Source of the DNA: Mixophyes australis
Lineage: Eukaryota > Chordata > Amphibia > Anura > Limnodynastidae
Assembly (NCBI GenBank): GCA_036250195.1
Contig: JAVHZZ010000006.1
Location: 163,643,724-163,707,723 of the forward strand
Length of the DNA stretch: 64,000 nucleotides
Direction of reading: 5' to 3'
The translations under genes were made by a program, and so were the position numbers. Below, one piece after another: positions 52,621-63,400 of the stretch. How positions within the stretch are numbered: position 1 is the stretch's first letter; the number at the start of each line of letters is the position of its first letter. Below the pieces are notes generated by a model. That model did not search any database. It was not told where the DNA came from and saw only the letters and a list, made by a program, of their open reading frames with translations.

Positions 52621-53539
52621 CCCTACTTCTGTTTTCACACAGCCATTTTTCAATAGCATCCCATTATCCAGGAACCTTTCCATGTTTGGAAACCACACAG
52701 TAAGTAGTACTGTACAATTTAGGGACATTAAATTCTAACGAAGAGATCTTAAATATCCCAATAGCTATGGTCTCTACCACATATGATGTTACAGTTCCAA
52801 ACCATAGGACTCCATCTACATGTCACTGTGGAGACTCCTTTCCTCCAGAGCAGCCAGCTGGCTAATTGCAGTGCCCCCATCCTCATAGTATGGAGGTACT
52901 TTTCAATGGGGCTCTCTTGCCTCCTCCCCCCACTCTTGCTTGCCTCTGAAGCGACCAGCCCCTCAAAGTATGGGAGCACTTTGCATGGGGGCTCTACACA
53001 CGGTCCTCTCTCACAGTACATGTGGCTTACAATCTGTTTCACTCACCCCTTCCAATGGTTTCTCTCCATCCATGCCTCACTTTCAGGCACTGTCATCCAT
53101 AGCTCACCAATCTGAGATCTTTGCTACTGGGCACACTCCCCCTCTTGTCCACTCTCATCCAGGTGCAACTCCCTGCACTTATCCATGCTCTCATAGATAA
53201 GTGCATGGGGGACCCCCACTAGGTGAGGGGGGCCTCCACCTAGTGGTGGGGTACCCCCTCTGTCACTGCCTCTTCACTATAGGGTTTTATTAAATTCGGG
53301 GCTGCCTACTCCCCAAATATGGCCATATTGACCCAGGACCACACTCCTCCTTCCATGGTCCCAGTTCAGTATGGCAGCCAACCTAAAACATCAGGAAGCC
53401 CATAAAGTGTAAAGTGAGTGTAATTTTACCACTATTTAATAGAAATGATTAAACAATCACAGCATGATCTATTGGGGAGTTTTTCTTCTTTTCTGTCCAG
53501 ATTCCTCATATTCTTGAGGTTGATGCAGTGTGGAATTTG
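52621..53539. other. No gene; two short inverted repeats
   Basis: TGCACTTATC at about 53175-53184 is inverted at about 53196-53205 (GATAAGTGCA). CCACTAGGTG and CACCTAGTGG lie at 53217-53246. Open frames at 52749-53200 are C-rich and featureless. The sequence is probably an old repeat. Confidence 0.4.
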
Positions 53540-54240
53540 CACCAGTTTATAACTGATACTAACAAATGCGTTTATGGAGTCCCGAATGCACCTTACACTT
53601 TTGAATGCTACAACTGAAGAGGCAGAATGGGGGAGTAAATGGGCTGTCTAACATCGGCAATGTACAGTAAGGGTGTATTCTCACAACTGCGGCTCATACA
53701 GCAGTCTTGCAGAATTCTGTCTGTTTAAAGACATGTCTTTTGCATCTGCCACAGGGCAGGTGTAAATCCATGAGGATGATGATGACGATGCTCACATTAT
53801 GTCAGATATTGTGATTGGATGATTGCCAAATTATCTGCACAGCTGACACCAGTGTAACCATCAAGCACAACTATATATTCTCATTAAACGAATGCTTGTT
53901 GAGGCATTCACTTATGACAGATGCCACTGTGGTGTGTTGTACAGAAGGTATGTAAATGGCTTTTCTTTGTATATATAAATTTGCTAATGTGTCTGTCTCA
54001 GTTGCACAGCGGATCTACGCATTTATGCATGTTTTCTAAATTTAAAGTGAAATTGTTTGCTAAGGCTTATGTAATAGTGTATACTCAAATTGCGGACATT
54101 AACATTTTTTTTTTTTAAAAAAAAAATACAATTTACAATGCAGATTATGTAAAAATAAAACACATGTGTTACACAGCTTTTGATCAATTTGAGAACCAAC
54201 TACAAACATGGCATATTTTGCACCAGTTCTTAGGAACAGC
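53540..54240. repeat. Harbinger-like non-coding part (related to 19990-20430)
   Basis: GGCAGAATGGGGGAG near 53620 and GGCAATGTACAGTAAGGG near 53655 parallel GGCGGAATGGGGGTG and GGCAATTTACAGCAAGGG at 20027-20080. CATGGCATATTTTGCAC near 54207 parallels GTGCCATATTTTGCATG near 19924 in inverse order. It lies upstream of a Harbinger transposase and may be its 5' non-coding end, with another insertion at 54300-54660. Confidence 0.45.
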
Positions 54241-54299
54241 AGCTAACTGTTATCTGAACAGTTAATTAATTGCCTTACTGGTGCTGTTATCAGGGATTC

Positions 54300-54660
54300 A
54301 GGTTTTTACCTGTGTAGTGCTATCACATGATCTGTTATGTCACCTGGACGCTGACTCTGACATGATTCTCATTGGTGCCTGATGCTTTAAGTAAGTTACC
54401 TTTGTCGGACAAATCTTGCTGGTTCAAATGCTAACATTTATGTGCTTCTGTTTGATGTTGTTCTGAATCCTGTCTGTTTTCTGGTATCTGACTCTTGCTT
54501 GTGACCTCAATTATCCCATATGCTGCCTGGACAGAATCATAGGATGTAACCCCAATTATCCTGTTTGCTGCCTGGACCAAATAATAGCCTCTAATCCCGA
54601 TTATCCTGTTTGCTACCTGGATCGAATTTTAGCCTGTGACCCCATTATCCCACTTGAAAC
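54300..54660 (+). repeat. LTR-like sequence with 45-bp tandem repeat, 3 copies
   Basis: AATTATCCTGTTTGCTGCCT-type units lie at about 54509, 54553 and 54599, so the period is 44-46 bp. The TGTGACC motifs resemble those in the solo LTRs. No LTR ends were found. Confidence 0.55.
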
Positions 54661-55289
54661 ATATTTTGGCTATTGAATGGTTATCTCTGTTTTGCAGTTT
54701 GTTCAGTTCTCTGCATTCTGCACCACATTACTCTGCACACCTTATGCATAAACTTCTACTTCTGCTGTGCCTTAATGTTACTTTAATTACAATATTGCTT
54801 TCCCCCTTGCTCCTGCTTTATCAAGTTTTATCCGTACTAGTGCTACTTCACACTGTGACAGCAGTACTAGCCAAACACTGGAATTACAAGTTGCACATTA
54901 CTTTGTGGCTACTCAGTGCTCAGTGCCAAAAGTAGTACTGGTTGAATAATTTTTGTTCCATCATCTATAACTGCTACTTTAGTATCCTAGCGGAGCATCA
55001 TCCATTCTAGCTGCTGTGGCTTTCTCAGGTATGTCTATCATCTTTGCTCATATCCAATTGTGCCAATCTTTGTCTTTAAAGTTAGCATTACTAAATAATA
55101 AGTCCTGGGGACAATAAAGTACTAGCAAACATATTAAGTTCTATGGGAATGGGGGTTGCTATTGGTGAAGCTCTCTACAACACCGGTTCTGGTAACTTGA
55201 CAAGTAATGTGGTTCGTGACACCAGTAAGTTTGTTGTGGGGTTTTTTTTTACATTGAATTTTGTGGTTTTTTTATGGTCATTATCGCTC
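54661..55289. other. No recognisable feature
   Basis: Likely the Harbinger 5' flank. No coding signature is seen until about 55313. The frame at 54636-54935 is leucine-rich but has no domain. Confidence 0.4.
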
Positions 55290-55299
55290 TCATTTCTCT

Positions 55300-56050
55300 G
55301 ACCTATAGCACATTGTGGGTGAAGTAGCCTTATTATCTAAGCAAAAATGTTGTTGCCTCCAACGCCAACAACTTGAACAACATTTCCGGCATAGGGAGCA
55401 TTTCAGCAGGTCAAATGTTAGCCTCTTTTGGGATATCAAATGCAGAGTTGATACAGCACTATCGGGTAGCACCTTATATCATCATGGACATTGTGTGCAT
55501 CGTGCTGAGAGCCTATGATGAACATCCATACAGCAATACCACTGTTGAGTAAAATGTTGGCTGTGTTACATTCCTGTGCATCTGGGTCTTTTCAGACCAC
55601 AACGAGTGTTTCCGCAAGAATGTCCCAGACTACTTTTAGTCAAGTACTGAAGGTGGAAAAGCAGGTTCTCCATTCTTACAGCACCCAGTTTATTAACTTG
55701 CCATATTATGAGGAATACCTTGTGCCCATAAAACAGCAATTCCATCAAATAGCTGGTTTTCCACACATCATAGAGCCAGTAGCTTGTACTTATGAAGCCC
55801 TAAAAGAATTGGGAGGAAATTAGTCTATTTTTCAAAATAGAAAACATTTCCATTCCATCAATGTTCAGGCTGTATGCGATGCATCTCTCCAAATCTGGAG
55901 GCTGGTAACAAAATTGCCAGGTAGCGCCTATGACTCCTTGGTATAAATTAACACAGAGCAAATGTGCAGATGCATGGCTATTAGATAATAATGTTTACTA
56001 ACTTAATGATTTGCCACTCCACTCAGCCCATGTCATTATTATATGTAATA
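55300..56050 (+). pseudogene. Harbinger transposase remnant
   Basis: This is a decayed PIF/Harbinger DDE transposase. An N-terminal segment (QRQQLEQHFRHREHFSR; 55363-55410) and WDIKCRVDTALSGSTLYHHG precede a helix-turn-helix-like stretch after a frameshift: GSFQTTTSVSARMSQTTFSQ at 55587-55646. FINLPYYEEYLVPIKQQFHQ and IAGFPHIIEPVACTYEAL (55749-55802) follow. Here the usual first catalytic motif, G-ID-CT, has lost its D (PVACT). Then come KHFHSINVQAVCDASLQIW (55845-55900) and GSAYDS near 55923, the second motif region. Stops and frameshifts abound. A Myb-like partner gene lies downstream. Confidence 0.78.
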
Positions 56051-56332
56051 TTATTACACTGTTAATATACACACGGTTTGGTAAATTTAGGATTAAAATA
56101 GAAAACTTAGAATTAGAATTTGCATACAATGCCACTCATGCCTCCCCCAAGTGTATTTTTGTGTTAAACTTTAGTGCTTTTTTAGTTAGGATGTTGTAGT
56201 TTGATACTTGTGTGTGTGTGTTTCTGCTATAATATTTAACAGTAATGTTTAATTATCAGATATTTTACTTAAGGGATTTCTGCAATCCATGGACAGCCAT
56301 CAATTGTTAAAAAGATTAATTTATTTGCAAAT

Positions 56333-56572
56333 ATGAGAGCAGCTAGTTTCTCAAGCGAAGATCTCCTGGTGCTCACACAAACCATAGATGAGAGTGTCTT
56401 GGTTGTGCCATACTACTCTAATACCATTAAGAGTGCAGGGTACTCTGCCACTAAGCAGCAAATACATGAGCAGCTGGGCAGCAGATGTTGGAGCAATCTG
56501 CAGTGGAGACAAACTGATCTCCTTGCAAAGCTCTGCAGAAAAATATGTAAGAGTAATTTTGCATATTTTTAA
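56333..56572 (+). pseudogene. Harbinger Myb-like (SANT/MADF) protein, partial
   Basis: The 79-codon frame reads ASFSSEDLLVLTQTIDES, ATKQQIHEQLGSRCWSNLQW and RQTDLLAKLCRKI. This is the shape of the Myb-like DNA-binding protein that Harbinger elements encode beside their transposase (F-EE---L, then W--I, then R----L-KK). In known elements the two proteins act together. Here only the N-terminal domain is readable. It lies on the same strand as the transposase, about 280 bp downstream. Confidence 0.65.
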
Positions 56573-57446
56573 TAATATTAATAAGTGTTGTATGAACATT
56601 TGTTTCTTAGGTCATATTTAGACATACCTGAATAGTATGAAAAGTATTCATTATAACAACTTGTGGCTTTCTTTCACTCCTCCCCCTTTCCCCTGCACCC
56701 AAGAAAAAATTCAGAAAATCTCTGTGCTATGTCATAGTGACAGCCATACATCTGTAAGGCAGGCTAAAATGTCACACACATTTTTAACACATTATGATTA
56801 TTATTTGTGTCAAATGAACTATGTGAAACCAACACACTATGTGAAAATGAGGTACATATGTAATGGACCTCATTGATAGTTAAATAAATTCTCTTGCACT
56901 GTGTGAATGTGTTAAGACAGTCAATTGTATAATTGTGTGAGGTGGCTTTTCAGCCCCTTCCAAATTCACTAGTTGCTTACAGCAAAAAGTATGTGGTACA
57001 GGCCAATGTTTGAAATTTTACCACTATGTTACTCTGAGACATTAAAAAGGCACAAAATAGCCATAGGCAGCAAAAATAGTTAAGTTAAATTATGTATGCT
57101 GTTTGTTCTGATGTAATGATGAAGAAATTAAAATATATGACTGTAATTCAAATATGTTCCATTTCTCTCTTCAGGCAGATGCAGGTGGGAAGTTACCACC
57201 AGAAGTCTGCCACTACTGGCCATCAAGTAATCTCTAAATTATACATTCTTCCTGTTTCTGGTCTCCTGTTCGAAGGGCACGGTGCATTTTTTAATCCGAT
57301 GCCGCATTGGTGGCATTAAGGTATTAGGACGACAGCAGGGTATACATGTCTAGGGATGGTGCACAAGTGCTGACAATTGGACAGTGCAATCACATTGACA
57401 ATGACACATACACATAGAAACAGGTTTAAAATATATATATATAGTA
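56573..57446. other. Probable Harbinger 3' region; nothing else recognised
   Basis: AT-rich, with short featureless frames at 56637-56876 and 57092-57319. No confident element end was found. Confidence 0.4.
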
Positions 57447-58000
57447 GTGATGTAGGCTGACTCCAGTGTTTTGGGTTTGGATGTGGTTTTGATTCTAAAA
57501 CGTGTTTGTCTTTTGGTTTTGTGACATGTGTTGCAAAAAAATCGTGAAAGGTTTTGGTTTTAGGTCTGGATTTAATTAAAAATTGTGAAAAATAGGTAGA
57601 ATAATATAAAATAAAATAATGTAATTTTGAGCTGTTTTTGCTCCTATATTACTATTTATAGCATTAACATTCTTTTACAGTCATTTCTAGTCTATTTTCT
57701 AATGATCCCTTCACAACTGTCCCAATTGTCACAAATTTTGGCCAAAATACTCTGCAGCAAGCTGTCTTAATGAAAAGATTTTGTCATTTTTCCATCATTA
57801 TATTTGCTTTCTCCCATTCAATTACAAAAATAATTAACCAGTCTATACAGTTCTCTAACTCCATCACTTAGGGCAAAAAGTCAGCTATCCTGTCTCCATC
57901 TCTACGTGTATTCTTTGCCAGGACCAAATTCTGTCCTCTTGATTTTGAAGAATATAAACTTTCAATTGCATTGCCAAGACATGTTTTGGGCAACCAAATC
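57447..58000 (+). mobile_element. hAT left-end fragment
   Basis: GTGATGTAGGCTGACTCCAG followed by GTTTTGGGTTTGGATGTGG and repeated GGTTTTGG-type sequence matches the left ends at 10431, 24621 and 29295. It includes TCACAACTGTCCCAA and GCAGCAAGCTG blocks near 57720-57770, like 10710. The right end is missing. Confidence 0.65.
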
Positions 58001-58089
58001 TGCATCAATGTTAGAATTATGCATACTTACATGTGTGGGAAGGAAAACTATTGGCCTGGTCTGAATTGCCTGTTTTACGTATTTCTTAC

Positions 58090-58520
58090 AATGACTGTAG
58101 CTTCACTGTCTATGATGCATGCCCTGTAACATTCAAAATGTATTGTGTGTCTAGACTTTGAAGTTTTGTAATATGGGTTTAGGCCACCTTCCTCTATCAT
58201 CATCATCCTTATTTATATAGCAGCAAGGTTATCAAAGTTCTGCAATTGGATACCAGTGAATGCTCTCTCTGCCCATTGAGAAGTGCACAGTACTAGTCTT
58301 TGACGTTTTTGCTATGGGTGCAGGCCACTTTCGGCTATCAGCATCATCATTTATTTATATACTGCAAATTACGGAGCGCTTTACAATTGGGTGTCTATTT
58401 GTCTAAACAGCTACTGATGCCTCTGTCCATCTAATGACATATTAATGTTACTGCCTCTTCACTCTCCATGATGCATGCTGTCTAACGTTCAAGATTTAGT
58501 GTGTCCGTACATTTAATATC
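58090..58520 (-). repeat. Imperfect duplicated block with L2-type tails in reverse
   Basis: CTATCATCATCATCCTTATTTATAT near 58192 and CAGCATCATCATTTATTTATAT near 58341 are reversed L2-type tails; the second continues as GCAAATTACGGAGCGC. Flanking blocks with ATGATGCATGC occur at 58110 and 58469. The block was probably duplicated and then diverged. Confidence 0.6.
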
Positions 58521-58789
58521 CAATAATAAAAATTTACTTTGTATAGTTTGGATAAAAACAATAAATATATGTGCTCTAGCTCTAACAAAAATTCTTATAT
58601 CATTGTGGATTCACATAAAAATGATAAAAATGTATCAGCCATTTCTCTAGTCCTTTAACCAGGTACCTGGATATTGTTTCTACCACAAAATAACAGGATA
58701 GGTAGGACACTTAGTTTATAGCAATAAGCAAATGTTATCAGTGTGCAGCATAAAGACTTTTGATGTATCATTACTCATTTTTTCGATTC
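58521..58789. other. Unassigned spacer
   Basis: AT-rich, with no recognised feature before the PLE fragment. Confidence 0.4.
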
Positions 58790-59037
58790 CCTCTGCTTGT
58801 GTATTATAGGACCACCACTCAAGTTATCAACTTTGTAAGTGATATTCAATGGCAAGAAAATTATATTCTGATGACAAGTGATGTAACTTCCTTGTATTCC
58901 ATTATAGATCACAAACAAGGGTGTGATTTTATTAAAACTATTTTAAAAATGGAATCTGGTATTCCATATAAACAAATATAGTTTTTAATTCAAGCCATTT
59001 CTTTTATTTTACAGCACAATTATTTTTGGTATAGATA
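58790..59037 (+). pseudogene. PLE reverse transcriptase fragment
   Basis: The frame reads INFVSDIQWQENYILMTSDV, TSLYSIIDHKQGCDFI and, past a stop, FILQHNYFWYR. These match the PLE RT segment seen at 61935-62130 in the larger copy (EWKESYIMMTCNVTSLYTVI, FILDHNYFWF). A TIR element at about 59038 cuts it. Confidence 0.8.
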
Positions 59038-59366
59038 CAATTTCCTGGTGCTCCACCACTTAGTAATGTGAATTATAGACAAAACTCACAGATTAGATGT
59101 CACTATACTAGGATTATTTTGCACTGGACTGCACTTTACTATGTAATACATGAGAGCTTGGACTCTTTACCTAAATTATCATATGATTATGTGCCATTTT
59201 GGAGTTTTGTCTGTTTACAACTTATATTTGCCATGTTGTTATACTCTGGCCAGAGCAGCATATGCTATCTCTTTTAATACTTCACTATATAAACTTTGTG
59301 ATCATTACATTATTTAGAGACTCTGTTTCACATTACCTAGTGGTGGAGCGCCAGGGAATTTAATCT
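59038..59366. mobile_element. TIR element, about 330 bp
   Basis: The left end (CAATTTCCTGGTGCTCCACC) and the inverse of the right end (AATTCCCTGGCGCTCCACCA) form inverted repeats of about 34 bp ending in AATGTGAA. It interrupts PLE sequence. The superfamily and target duplication are not clear. Confidence 0.65.
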
Positions 59367-59439
59367 ATATCTATTTTATCTGAATGGTAGGGAGTACATT
59401 CAAAACCCCAGAGGCAGCACCCCACTTTCATATCCCCTT

Positions 59440-60881
59440 GTCCACATTAAGGTAGACAATGCTCTGTAATTTTCACCATTCTTTATCTATATTTCCTACA
59501 CCTTGTAGCAGCAGTCTACCTTTACGCAAATGCCAATACAGAGAGACAATACAGCGATCAATCTCGATGAGATTTTACTGCAAAAAACAGTCATCGTTAT
59601 ATCAGAATCAGAAGACAAGAGCTTCTGTGATCATTTTTTACGATATGAGAAATTACTGACTATCAAAATCAAACAATGGTGGGATATAGCCGCCATTAAC
59701 AAATACATAGAACACAATATCATACCTGGAGGATCCTTAAGAGACCCACTTTCATGACACATTCACCAGCAAGTGGAACACCATTCTTGACAACTGCTCT
59801 CTAGAACTGATGAAACTTATAGTGGAAGACAGGAAGTCCTCATTAGAGGCGATTGATTCAGAGACAAACAAATACAGGACACCCTTAGACCACTTGAGAG
59901 TTTGGAAGACTTTATCAATCTAGAGCAGATCACACAGGAGAAACTCATCAAAATCAGACAAGTCCATTAAACAGAAGAAATTCCTTAGGAACATTACAGA
60001 TTATAAGGGAGATTGTAGGAACTGGAATAAGGGGAAATCAGGACGGGAGTCCTCAAAACAAGAGCACAACTACCCCCCATGCACCAGATTTAGGACTCAA
60101 GCTTCAAATCTTCAAATCAGAAATTTCATTACCATGGGGAGTGTCAACCTCACAGTAGACCACCCCTGATCAAACAAACGCCTCAATACAGGGACTCATC
60201 CTGAAAGTATAAATCTCCTAACCCAGCTAATTTTGTCGAAGAAAGCCTATGAAAACCCTCGGAACTACAACCAAATAGCCAAACGTCATTTCGACAGGTG
60301 ACACAGAAAAACTTAAATAGAGGCCAAAGGCAGAAAACACATACTGCTAGACCAGATTAGTAGGAATTTCAGTACTGAGGAACAGATTGCCGAAAGCCCC
60401 TCTGACCCAGACAAATGTATGGACTATTTTTTAGAAATAGTAGGGCAGAAAGAACCGCTCCCTTTAACACCATCAGATGATTTACACAGCACACCAAGAA
60501 ACCTTAAAAGAAAACTAAGAGGGACAGAGAGAGGGGAAAACAATGAGGAAAACAGTAGGAAAACTACTTAGGTACAAAGCCAAAAATAAAGAAATAAACA
60601 CAGAAGGAATATACAATTTAGGTACCCATACGTTCACTCCCAACCAGATTAGAGTAATTAAGTACTTAATAAAGTTCTGAAGTTTGCCCCAAATGCAAAT
60701 AAATTCAACACGTACATTGATCTGCACAAATTTGTTTGAAAATTAACCCTGAAGAAGTATTTTCTAAATGCGTGACGTACACAGGTCCCGACTAGTGCCC
60801 AGAAAGATACATTCCAACACCCACCTGAAACCAAAAATCTACATTTTACCCTAGTCACCTTACATAGAGACATTTCAAAGG
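59440..60881 (+). pseudogene. PLE protein, N-terminal region
   Basis: This is the start of a nearly complete PLE copy. The best frame, from ATG 59530, reads MPIQRDNTAINLDEILLQK up to a stop at 59757. After frameshifts, sequence near 60610-60770 reads IYNLGTHTFTPNQIRVI, LKFAPNANKFNTYIDLHKF and KLTLKKYF. That is the conserved region just before the PLE RT (NLS---L, FAP, FNTYIDLHKFVRKLTLK). About six or more disruptions make it non-functional. Confidence 0.72.
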
Positions 60882-61345
60882 ATGGTGGAGGAAGAGATAG
60901 AACAACTTGATCTTAAGAGGCCCTCTAGGATTAAACCAAATTTTGACAAGAAGGAGAGAGAAGCTCTCCTCGAATTAAGCAGCAACAAACCTACAGATAA
61001 AAGGGGTGGTATAGTGGTCATGGAGAAAGATAAATATTTACAAGAAGTACGCAGATTACTAGGAGAAAATGACACGTATGAGTAATTAAGTGAGACGTTT
61101 AACAACGTATGGGTGGGGTAATAATGGTAAAGTGGAAGGGATTATCTCAAAAAAAGAGCACGAGTTTCTGTACATCACAAATCCCAGATTGCCAGTATTT
61201 TACTTTCTCCCCAAAGTCCACAAGATACTTACTAATCCACCGGGGAGATCTATAGTGTCAGGCATAGGTTCCTTAACATCCAATCTGTCCGAATACATTG
61301 ATGCATTCCTACAACCATTAGTAGTCAATCAGAGGAGCTAGTTAA
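60882..61345 (+). pseudogene. PLE reverse transcriptase, first part
   Basis: 60882-61085 reads NKPTDKRGGIVVMEKDKYLQ, which aligns with the PLE RT start (KGGNVV...). After a stop at 61085 and a frameshift, 61153-61341 reads [20 protein letters not shown] and [20 protein letters not shown], then IDAFLQPLV: the LPKVHK and PGRPIVSG hallmarks of PLE RT. A solo LTR at 61354 splits the gene and it resumes at 61918. Confidence 0.85.
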
Positions 61346-61353
61346 GGGATACC

Positions 61354-61911
61354 TGTCACGAATCAATGCAGGAATACAGCTAAGGAGCACGAATAAGGTG
61401 ACAACCATTCAATGTTTATTTGCTCAAGAGTATGAACAGAGGATGTAATAATGAACTTTGCAGTAATCACCAGGTATACGGCAGTTGCAGGTAAACAGGA
61501 CGTATGGAAAGATTCCAGGCAGCAAGTGCAGGGAAATGCAGAGGTAAATACCAGGTTCACAGATGATAAAGGTAAGCAGTATGTATGTAGAGATCCAAGC
61601 AGCATAAACCCAGGAGCACAGCAGGAGGCGATAATAACAATGAATAACAGGATGTGACCACAGAGTGTAACATCAATAACCAGCAATGAATGCTGGGAGA
61701 GACAGGTATACATAGGGAACAGCCAGATGCCAGGGATAATTAGTGTAGCAGGGTTTACTCCTAAGGGACTAGAAGCAGGCACAATAGCAGCACCTCTGGA
61801 GAATAGAAGTACTGCTGCACCACATAAAAAGAAACACAAATAATAAAGTCTAACAGTCCTGGAGGCATGAGCTGCCAATACAAAGCAGCAAGCTGCAGGC
61901 AGATCGTGACA
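61354..61911 (-). mobile_element. Solo LTR, 558 bp, inside the PLE RT gene
   Basis: It begins TGTCACGAATCAATG and ends GCAGATCGTGACA. The perfect 5-bp duplication ATACC lies at 61349-61353 and 61912-61916. An AATAAA signal on the minus strand near 61421 gives the minus orientation. The PLE RT frame runs on across it, so it is younger than the PLE. Confidence 0.92.
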
Positions 61912-61917
61912 ATACCA

Positions 61918-62576
61918 CACAATTACTGGATATATTGGACAGTATAGAATGGAAGGAAAGCTACATCATGATGACGTGTAATGTTACATCACTATACACA
62001 GTGATTCAATATGACCAGGGATGCTCCCATATCACCAACATATTAAGAACAGAATCACCACTCAAACATGAGCAAATTCACTTTTCGGTAGATGCCATTA
62101 GATTCATCCTAGATCACAATTATTTTTGGTTCAAGGGGCTGTGCTACAGACAGGTTCGCTCCGAGTTGCGCAAACCTGTTTGTGGCACACTGGGAGAACC
62201 TCAGAATCTTGAATAATAACCCTCACCCGGGCAACATCACACTTTGGTGGCGCTACATAGATGATGTGATCATGATATGGGAGGGAGAAATGGATACCCT
62301 CAAATCCTTTGTAGACTACATAAATGACAATGATCTGAATCTGAAATTCACTACCTCTATTAGCAAAGAGAGAGTTGAATTATTGGATTTGGAAATAACC
62401 ATTCAAGATGGCAGCCTTCACACGAAGACCTTTATGAAGGAAGTTGATTGCAGTAATCATATTCTAGCAACTAGCAATCATCACTCCCAATGGTTTAAGA
62501 GCACACCAGGGGGTCAATTCAAAAGACTACGAAGTACCAGTATTCAGGATTTTGAGGAATAGGCAGCTAGCCTCAG
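61918..62576 (+). pseudogene. PLE reverse transcriptase, catalytic part
   Basis: It resumes with LLDILDSIEWKESYIMM and NVTSLYTVIQYDQGCSHI. FILDHNYFWFKGLCYRQ then breaks at 62155, where a small deletion removes the GTAMG-type motif. Sequence continues as FAPSCANLFVAHWENL (62163-62210), RYIDDVIMIW (62251-62280; the YIDD catalytic box) and YINDNDLNLKFTTSISKERV. The frame stops at 62562. Catalytic aspartates are present, but the deletion and frameshifts disable it. Confidence 0.88.
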
Positions 62577-63400
62577 TGCAAAGTTTGAAGAAAAAAATTA
62601 CAACCACTCCGTAGTTAAGGAAGCCATTAATACAGTAAGGGAAACTGATAGGAACCTTCTACTCTTAACAAAAGAAAAGAATCCTTATAGTACACAAGAA
62701 CAGGCCGACATAAGATTTATCACACAATATAGTATCCATGCAAAGATTAGTAATATTGTTTCAAAATATTGGCCTATACTTTTGAAAGACAAAAAACTGA
62801 CAGGTCTCATTCCAATTAGACCCAAAATTACTTTTAAAAGGTCACATAACCTACAAAATAATTTAGTGAGGAGTGCTATACCCTCTGAAACAAGCACTAC
62901 CGTAAATACCTGGATGAACAATGATATAGGAGTTTTCTACTTCTGCAACAAATGTTTCACTTGCAAGAATACACATGTACATACCACAAAACCCGTTGTG
63001 GAATTTACATCTAACCACAGCGGTTAAAAGTTTAGCATCAAAGAGAAGATCACCTGTGAAACAACTGGTGTCATATATCTCCTACAATGCCCTTGCAATA
63101 AGCAATATGTAGGGAGAACTACTAGGAGTTTAAAGACCAGACTTGCTGAACATCGTAGGAACATTAAAAACAAAGTGGAAAACAACAGTGTATCAGCACA
63201 TTTTATGCAACACCTCAAAAGTGACTTCACCTCACTGAAGTTCCTGAGTATTAAAAAGGTCAGACAAAATTGGAGGGGCAACAATTTTACAGCTAAAAGT
63301 TCAAGGGAAGAGGCAAGATGGATATGCGATCTAGGGTCTCTAGCACTACATGGTCTAAATTTAGACTTTGACCTAGGGAGCTTCCTTGAAAATTGAACTC
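62577..63400 (+). pseudogene. PLE linker, zinc-finger-like region and GIY-YIG endonuclease
   Basis: The post-RT region reads ADIRFITQYSIHAKI then SNIVSKYWPILLKD (62706-62790), followed by LTGLIPIRPKITFKRSHNL. A cysteine cluster FYFCNKCFTCKNTHVHT (62936-62986) and a CPC at 63089-63097 fit the CCHH zinc-finger linker of Neptune-type PLEs. The GIY-YIG domain reads GVIYLLQCPCNKQYVGRTTR (63069-63128) then SLKTRLAEHRRNIKN. The end is EEARWICDLGSLALHGLN and LDFDLGSFLEN at 63396. This end section has only one in-frame stop (63025). Confidence 0.9.

Noticed and set aside
53110..53260. Intrinsic terminator-like hairpins
   Set aside because: Bacterial-type terminators do not apply in this eukaryotic context and no gene lies next to them.
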